From NCBI RefSeq assembly GCF_007670255.1, contig NZ_SZVS01000001.1:372001-436000 (forward strand): a stretch of DNA of 64,000 nt. The letters are read 5' to 3'. This stretch comes from Paenarthrobacter nicotinovorans. GTDB taxonomy: Bacteria > Actinomycetota > Actinomycetes > Actinomycetales > Micrococcaceae. Under the pieces are notes generated by a model. It had not been told where the DNA came from, ran no database searches, and worked only from the letters and a program-made list of their open reading frames with translations. Below, piece by piece: positions 59,835-64,000 of the stretch. The position numbers and the translations under genes are program-made. Position 1 is the stretch's first letter. Each line of letters begins with the position of its first letter.

Positions 59835-62513
59835 TCAGCGCTTGGCTATCGCGTCCACCACGGCTGTGAGGGCCTCGGAGACCTTCGCAGCGTCGGTGCC
59901 GCCGCCCTGTGCGACGTCGTCCTTGCCGCCACCGCCGCCACCGAGGATACCGGCGGCCAGGCGGACAAGCGCTCCTGCCTTGACCCCGGCACCACGGGCA
60001 GCTTCATTGGTGGCAATCAGAATGACCGGGCGATCGTTGCTGACGCCGGCGACCGCAACCGTCGCGGCCTCCGAGCCGAGGCGGTTACGCAGGTCCAGGG
60101 CAAGGTTCCGCAGGTCATCCGCACCACCGACCTGTCCGGCGTCGTGGGCGACAACGCGCACCCCGCCAGCGTCCTTTGCCGTCCCCACAAGGTTGGCGGC
60201 CGCGGCGGCGAGCTGTTCCTTGCGGAGCCGGTCGAGTTCCTTTTCGGTCGCCTTGAGCTTGTTCAGCGTGCTCGAAATCCTGTCGGCGAGCTGGCCGGAA
60301 GGAACCTTCAACAGCTCTGTCAGTTCGGTCACCAGCGCGCGTTCGGCAGCCAGGTGGCGGAACGCATCAAGGCCTACGAAGGCCTCGACGCGGCGGTTTC
60401 CGGAACCAACGGACTGTTCACCGAGCAGCGAAAGGCTGCCGATGAGGGACGTGTTGGACACGTGCGTACCACCACAGAGTTCACGCGACCACGCGCCGTC
60501 GATCTCCACGACCCGGACTTCACTGCCGTAGTTCTCGCCGAACAGGGCCATGGCACCGAGTGCCTTGGCTTCTGCCAGGCCCATCACCTTGGTGTCCACG
60601 CGGTAGTTGTTCCGGATGGCTATGTTGGAAACTTCTTCGATCTCAGACCGCGTTGCCGGGCTCAGTCCCTCACCCCAGGCAAAGTCGAAGCGCAGGTATC
60701 CGGCCTTGTTGAAGGAACCACGCTGGGTGGCCTCCGGGCCAAGGATCTGGTGCAGGGCAGCGTGGACGATGTGCGTTCCCGTGTGCGCCTGCTCGGCTGC
60801 GTGCCGGCGTTCACGGTCGACGGCGGCGCGCACCAATGCGTCGGAGGCGATCTCGCCTTCACGGACGATCGCCTTGTGCACGCTCAGGCCCTTGATGGGG
60901 CGCTGGACGTCAAGGACCTCCACGACGAAGCCATCGCCGGTGATGAGGCCGGTATCGGCGGACTGGCCACCGGCTTCGGCATAGAACGGGGTTTCATTCA
61001 GGACGAGCTCGATTTCGTCGCCGGTGGAGGCGTGCGAAACTGCCCGTCCGCCGTTGACGATGCCCCGGACCTTCGACTCGCCCTCGAGCTCGTCGTAGCC
61101 GGTAAACACGGTCTCACCCTGGCCCAGGAGCTCCTGGTAGGCGGTGAGGTCGGCGTGGCCGCCCTTTTTGCCCTTGGCATCGGCCTGGGCGCGCTGACGC
61201 TGCTCGAGCATGAGCGCACGGAAACCTGCCTCGTCGACCTTCAAGCCTGCCTCTTCTGCCATCTCCAAAGTCAGGTCGATGGGGAAGCCATAGGTGTCGT
61301 GCAGGGTAAAGGCGTCAGCGCCGGAGAGCGGGACTCCCGCGGCCTTGGATTCGGCCACAGCGTCTTCCAGGCGCGCAGTGCCCGAAGCGATGGTGCGGAG
61401 GAAGGCTTTTTCTTCAGCGTAGGCAATGCGGCTGATGCGGGCGAAGTCGGTCTCCACTACGGGGTAGACCCCCTTCATGGCATCACGGGACACGGGAAGA
61501 AGGTCAGGCAGGCAGGCCTTCTCGACACCGAGCAGGCGCATGGCGCGCACTGCACGGCGGATCAGGCGTCGCAGCACATAGCCGCGGCCTTCGTTGGACG
61601 GTGCCACGCCGTCGGCGATGAGCATCAAGGCGGACCTGATGTGGTCAGCTACCACTCGCATCCGCACGTCATCGGTGTGGTGCGGATCGTCGGGGGTCTC
61701 AGCCGAGGTGTATTCACGGCCCGACAACTCAGCAGCCTTGTCGATGACGGGACGGACCTGGTCGGTCTCGTACATGTTCTCGACGCCCTGCAGAATCATG
61801 GCCAGGCGTTCCATGCCGAGGCCGGTGTCGATGTTCTTCTTCGGCAGCTCGCCAACGATGTCGAAGTCGACCTTGGAACGGACATTCTCGATCTGGTACT
61901 GCATGAACACGAGGTTCCAGATCTCGATGTACCGGGTTTCGTCAGCCAGCGGGCCACCTTCGATACCGTAAGCCGGGCCGCGGTCATAGTAGATTTCCGA
62001 GCAAGGCCCTGCCGGCCCGGGCTGTCCCGTGGACCAGTAGTTGTCGGCCTTGCCCATGCGCTGGATACGTTCAGCCGGAATACCGGTGTTCTTCAGCCAC
62101 AATTCCTTGGCTTCGTCGTCCTCTTCGTAGACCGTCACCCAGAGACGCTCGGCGGGGAGTCCGTAACCGCCGTCGTCAACGCTCTTGGTGAGCAGCTCGA
62201 AAGCGAACTTGATCGCATCTTCCTTGAAGTAATCGCCGAAGGAGAAGTTGCCGCACATCTGGAAGAAGGTGCCGTGCCGGGCAGTCTTTCCCACTTCCTC
62301 GATGTCACCGGTGCGGATGCACTTCTGGACGCTCGTGGCACGGCTGTAGGGCGGTTCTTCGCGGGCGGTCAGGTAGGGAATGAACGGCACCATTCCGGCC
62401 ACAGTGAAGAGAAGTGACGGGTCGCTGGAAACGAGCGACGCGGAGGGAACGGCGGTGTGGCCCTTGCTGACAAAAAAGTCCACCCAGCGCTTGGTGATCT
62501 CCTGCGACTTCAT
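59835..62513 (-). CDS. alaS: alanyl-tRNA synthetase
   Basis: It charges and proofreads tRNA-Ala. From ATG 62513 (MKSQEITKRWVDFFVSKGH) the 892-residue protein has the class II core with RATSVQKCIRTGD, the editing domain with HTGTHIVHAALH and the zinc-site RELCGGTHV, and a C-terminal DHHA1/C-Ala part rich in Gly near the end (GGGGGGKDD). The length is typical. The GAAGGG upstream is 14 bases from the ATG, rather far, but no better start exists. Confidence 0.97.
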   Translation of the reverse strand: MKSQEITKRWVDFFVSKGHTAVPSASLVSSDPSLLFTVAGMVPFIPYLTAREEPPYSRATSVQKCIRTGDIEEVGKTARHGTFFQMCGNFSFGDYFKEDAIKFAFELLTKSVDDGGYGLPAERLWVTVYEEDDEAKELWLKNTGIPAERIQRMGKADNYWSTGQPGPAGPCSEIYYDRGPAYGIEGGPLADETRYIEIWNLVFMQYQIENVRSKVDFDIVGELPKKNIDTGLGMERLAMILQGVENMYETDQVRPVIDKAAELSGREYTSAETPDDPHHTDDVRMRVVADHIRSALMLIADGVAPSNEGRGYVLRRLIRRAVRAMRLLGVEKACLPDLLPVSRDAMKGVYPVVETDFARISRIAYAEEKAFLRTIASGTARLEDAVAESKAAGVPLSGADAFTLHDTYGFPIDLTLEMAEEAGLKVDEAGFRALMLEQRQRAQADAKGKKGGHADLTAYQELLGQGETVFTGYDELEGESKVRGIVNGGRAVSHASTGDEIELVLNETPFYAEAGGQSADTGLITGDGFVVEVLDVQRPIKGLSVHKAIVREGEIASDALVRAAVDRERRHAAEQAHTGTHIVHAALHQILGPEATQRGSFNKAGYLRFDFAWGEGLSPATRSEIEEVSNIAIRNNYRVDTKVMGLAEAKALGAMALFGENYGSEVRVVEIDGAWSRELCGGTHVSNTSLIGSLSLLGEQSVGSGNRRVEAFVGLDAFRHLAAERALVTELTELLKVPSGQLADRISSTLNKLKATEKELDRLRKEQLAAAAANLVGTAKDAGGVRVVAHDAGQVGGADDLRNLALDLRNRLGSEAATVAVAGVSNDRPVILIATNEAARGAGVKAGALVRLAAGILGGGGGGKDDVAQGGGTDAAKVSEALTAVVDAIAKR

Positions 62514-62628
62514 TAGCTGATTACTTACCCTTCTCAATTCACTGCACACGATGTGCGCGGATCCGGCTGGTGCCGTTCCGCAGCTTTCCATTCTGCCCTG
62601 TTGAGGGCTTCGGAGCGAACCGCTCCTG

Positions 62629-62859
62629 CTACCGTCGGCCTGCTGTGCCGTCGTCGATCCCCAGCGCGGCCCGGAGATCCTCTTCGCGCTGGTGCATGCC
62701 TGAGCGCACGGCGTCGGCGAAGTCGAACAGTCCGTCGGCCATCCGGCCGACAGCCCGGTTCAAACCTTCAGGGCCCAAATTGGCTTGTGCCTCAGTGATC
62801 TTACGGAACGCGATGACGCCGATTGCGACGCCGATGCCCATCCAAACAATTCTTTTCAT
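62629..62859 (-). CDS. DUF6167-type small membrane protein
   Basis: This 76-residue protein has one N-terminal membrane helix (MKRIVWMGIGVAIGVIAFRK) and a helical cytoplasmic domain (NRAVGRMADGLFDFADAVRS). I recognise it as a small actinobacterial family found beside alaS; function is unknown. It is probably co-transcribed with the DUF948 gene upstream and alaS downstream. Confidence 0.75.
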   Translation of the reverse strand: MKRIVWMGIGVAIGVIAFRKITEAQANLGPEGLNRAVGRMADGLFDFADAVRSGMHQREEDLRAALGIDDGTAGRR

Positions 62860-62881
62860 CGGTTTCGGGTCTCCCGTTGGT

Positions 62882-63256
62882 TCAGCGGCTGCGTCGGCCG
62901 GAGGAAGGGGTGCGGCGTCCGGCGAAAGCCGAGCGGACGCCGTAGCTGAAAGCAGCCACCTTGATCAGGGGCGAACCGACCGTCGCCGCTACGAGCGAGG
63001 ACAGCGCGGAGATGTTGGCCGAGGCATCCGAAACGTTCGAGGCGATGCCATCGACCTTCTTCAGCTGCTGGTTCGTGGTGGTGACCGTCGCGGTCACTTC
63101 GTCCATCAGGGGCGTGGCGCCGTCGCTGATGGAGCGGATGGAGGTGCGGACCTCGTCAAAAACGCCGCCCAACTTCAAAATGGGCACAGCCAACAGCAGA
63201 ACCAGGAGCGCAAAGACTCCTGCTGCGATGAGACCGGCAATGTCGCCACCAGACAT
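62882..63256 (-). CDS. DUF948 domain membrane protein
   Basis: This 124-residue protein has an N-terminal membrane helix (GLIAAGVFALLVLLLAVPIL), then an amphipathic helical region (VRTSIRSISDGATPLMDEVT) that may be a coiled coil, and a basic Arg-rich C-terminus (GRRTPSSGRRSR). Relatives are general-stress-like membrane proteins without a known reaction. AGGAGAAGTGTTCT before ATG 63256 is a good ribosome binding site. It lies 22 bases upstream of the DUF6167 gene. Confidence 0.82.
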   Translation of the reverse strand: MSGGDIAGLIAAGVFALLVLLLAVPILKLGGVFDEVRTSIRSISDGATPLMDEVTATVTTTNQQLKKVDGIASNVSDASANISALSSLVAATVGSPLIKVAAFSYGVRSAFAGRRTPSSGRRSR

Positions 63257-63358
63257 AGAACACTTCTCCTAGGATCGTTGCGCTGCCTTGCACCTGCCGC
63301 ATTGCGGCTTTGGCCAAGGCCTCCCCCAGTACCTTACCTAAGTGGCCCGGCACCTTAT

Positions 63359-63400
63359 AGACAAAGAAGCCCGCGGCGGTTGCCACGGGCTTCTTTGTCT
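63359..63400 (-). terminator. rpsD terminator
   Basis: A 15-bp perfect stem (63359-63373 with 63386-63400) has a T-rich outer 3' arm (CTTCTTTGTCT) on the minus strand and a 12-base loop. It lies 14 bases after the rpsD stop. Confidence 0.85.
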
Positions 63401-63413
63401 GCGCTGCTTGAAT

Positions 63414-64000
63414 TTAGCGTGCGTAGAATTCGACGACGAGCTGCTCTTCGCAGATCACGGGGACCTCGGAGCGCTTCGGGCGACGAACCAGGCGTGCCTG
63501 CAGGGCGTCAATCTTGACGTCCAGGTACGGCGGCACGTTGTTCAGGACGTGTGCACCGGCAGCGGCGACCTGGAACGGAGCCATAACCTCGGAGCGGCTG
63601 TGTACGTGGATGAGCTGGCCTTCGCCAACGCGGAAGGACGGGCGGTCAACGCGAACGCCGTCAACCAGGATGTGGCGGTGCACAACCAGCTGGCGGGCCT
63701 GTGCGATGGTGCGGGCGAAGCCTGCACGGAGCACGAGGGCGTCCAGACGCATTTCGAGCAGCTCAACCAGGTTCTCACCGGTCAGGCCCTTGGTGCGGCG
63801 TGCTTCTTCGAAGGCACGGGTCATCTGGGCTTCGCGGATGCCGTACTGGGCGCGCAGACGCTGCTTTTCGCGCAGACGTACGGCGTAGTCGGAGTCCTGC
63901 TTCTTTCGGGCACGGCCGTGCTCACCGGGGCCGTACGGACGGCGCTCCATGTACTTGGCGGCCTTGGGGGTCAGAGCAATGCCGAGTGCACGCGAAAGGC
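63414..64000 (-). CDS. rpsD: 30S ribosomal protein S4, 5' end cut by window edge
   Basis: S4 binds 16S rRNA, starts 30S assembly and helps mRNA unwinding. About 195 codons are visible, and roughly 13 N-terminal residues lie beyond the edge. The visible frame runs LSRALGIALTPKAAKYMERR, then the S4 domain (EMRLDALVLRAGFARTIAQA, LVVHRHILVDGVRVDRPSF). It ends with EQLVVEFYAR, as in other actinobacteria. Codon use is strongly biased, as expected. It appears to be a single gene with its own strong terminator. Confidence 0.97.
   Translation of the reverse strand, partial: LSRALGIALTPKAAKYMERRPYGPGEHGRARKKQDSDYAVRLREKQRLRAQYGIREAQMTRAFEEARRTKGLTGENLVELLEMRLDALVLRAGFARTIAQARQLVVHRHILVDGVRVDRPSFRVGEGQLIHVHSRSEVMAPFQVAAAGAHVLNNVPPYLDVKIDALQARLVRRPKRSEVPVICEEQLVVEFYAR

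Noticed and set aside
59823..62417. An 860-codon open frame antisense to alaS
   Set aside because: Same reason: high GC leaves the opposite strand open. The alaS motifs are complete on the minus strand.

Overview
The window is a stretch of conserved chromosome from a high-G+C actinobacterium. Protein sequences and gene order point to the Micrococcaceae, most likely Arthrobacter or Paenarthrobacter. Signs of this group are many GTG and TTG starts, chains of genes overlapping by 1-4 bases, an actinobacterial integration host factor, a PriA without a Walker A motif, hrcA-dnaJ with a CIRCE element, and the ruvX-mltG-aroE-aroC-aroK-aroB-efp-nusB-pyr order. I see no rRNA, tRNA, insertion sequence, prophage or CRISPR array. 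About 55 protein genes fill roughly 95% of the sequence, mostly on the minus strand.

Layout. 1-9.5 kb: the 3' part-missing leuA with a leucine leader peptide, a divergent M13 metallopeptidase, an LCP cell-wall ligase, and the phoH-ybeY-CBS-era operon. 9.7-15.3 kb: a GerMN lipoprotein, the hrcA-dnaJ-rsmE heat-shock operon, and DUF3097 and DUF4870 proteins. 15.3-27 kb: lepA-hemW, an orphan PemK/MazF-like protein, rpsT, comEA-comEC-holA, a DegV protein, and leuS behind its own leucine leader peptide and terminator. 27-35.5 kb: glycerol genes (glpD, glpF, glpK) with a divergent SorC-type regulator, then an aldo/keto reductase, a hydrolase and a glycosyltransferase. 35.5-41.7 kb: priA, metK, coaBC, rpoZ, gmk and the integration host factor gene. 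41.8-50.6 kb: the whole pyrimidine operon pyrR-pyrB-pyrC-(PH-like)-carA-carB-pyrF. 50.8-53.8 kb: a PrsW-type protease, nusB, efp and a TPR protein. 53.8-59.8 kb: shikimate genes with mltG and ruvX. 59.8-64 kb: alaS, two small membrane proteins and the 5'-truncated rpsD.

The coding content is mainly housekeeping. The best leads are in the control regions and in unusual protein features. They include two separate leucine-codon leader peptides (leuA and leuS), the second starting where a predicted transcript would start. A PyrR-binding RNA loop sits just before the pyrR ribosome binding site, and a SorC-type palindrome lies between glpD and its likely regulator. Two long intergenic inverted repeats share a TTATGG/CCATAA core. 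MltG carries a histidine pentapeptide repeat, and ComEC lacks its metallo-beta-lactamase domain. Functions were assigned by reading the translated sequences; no database search was possible.
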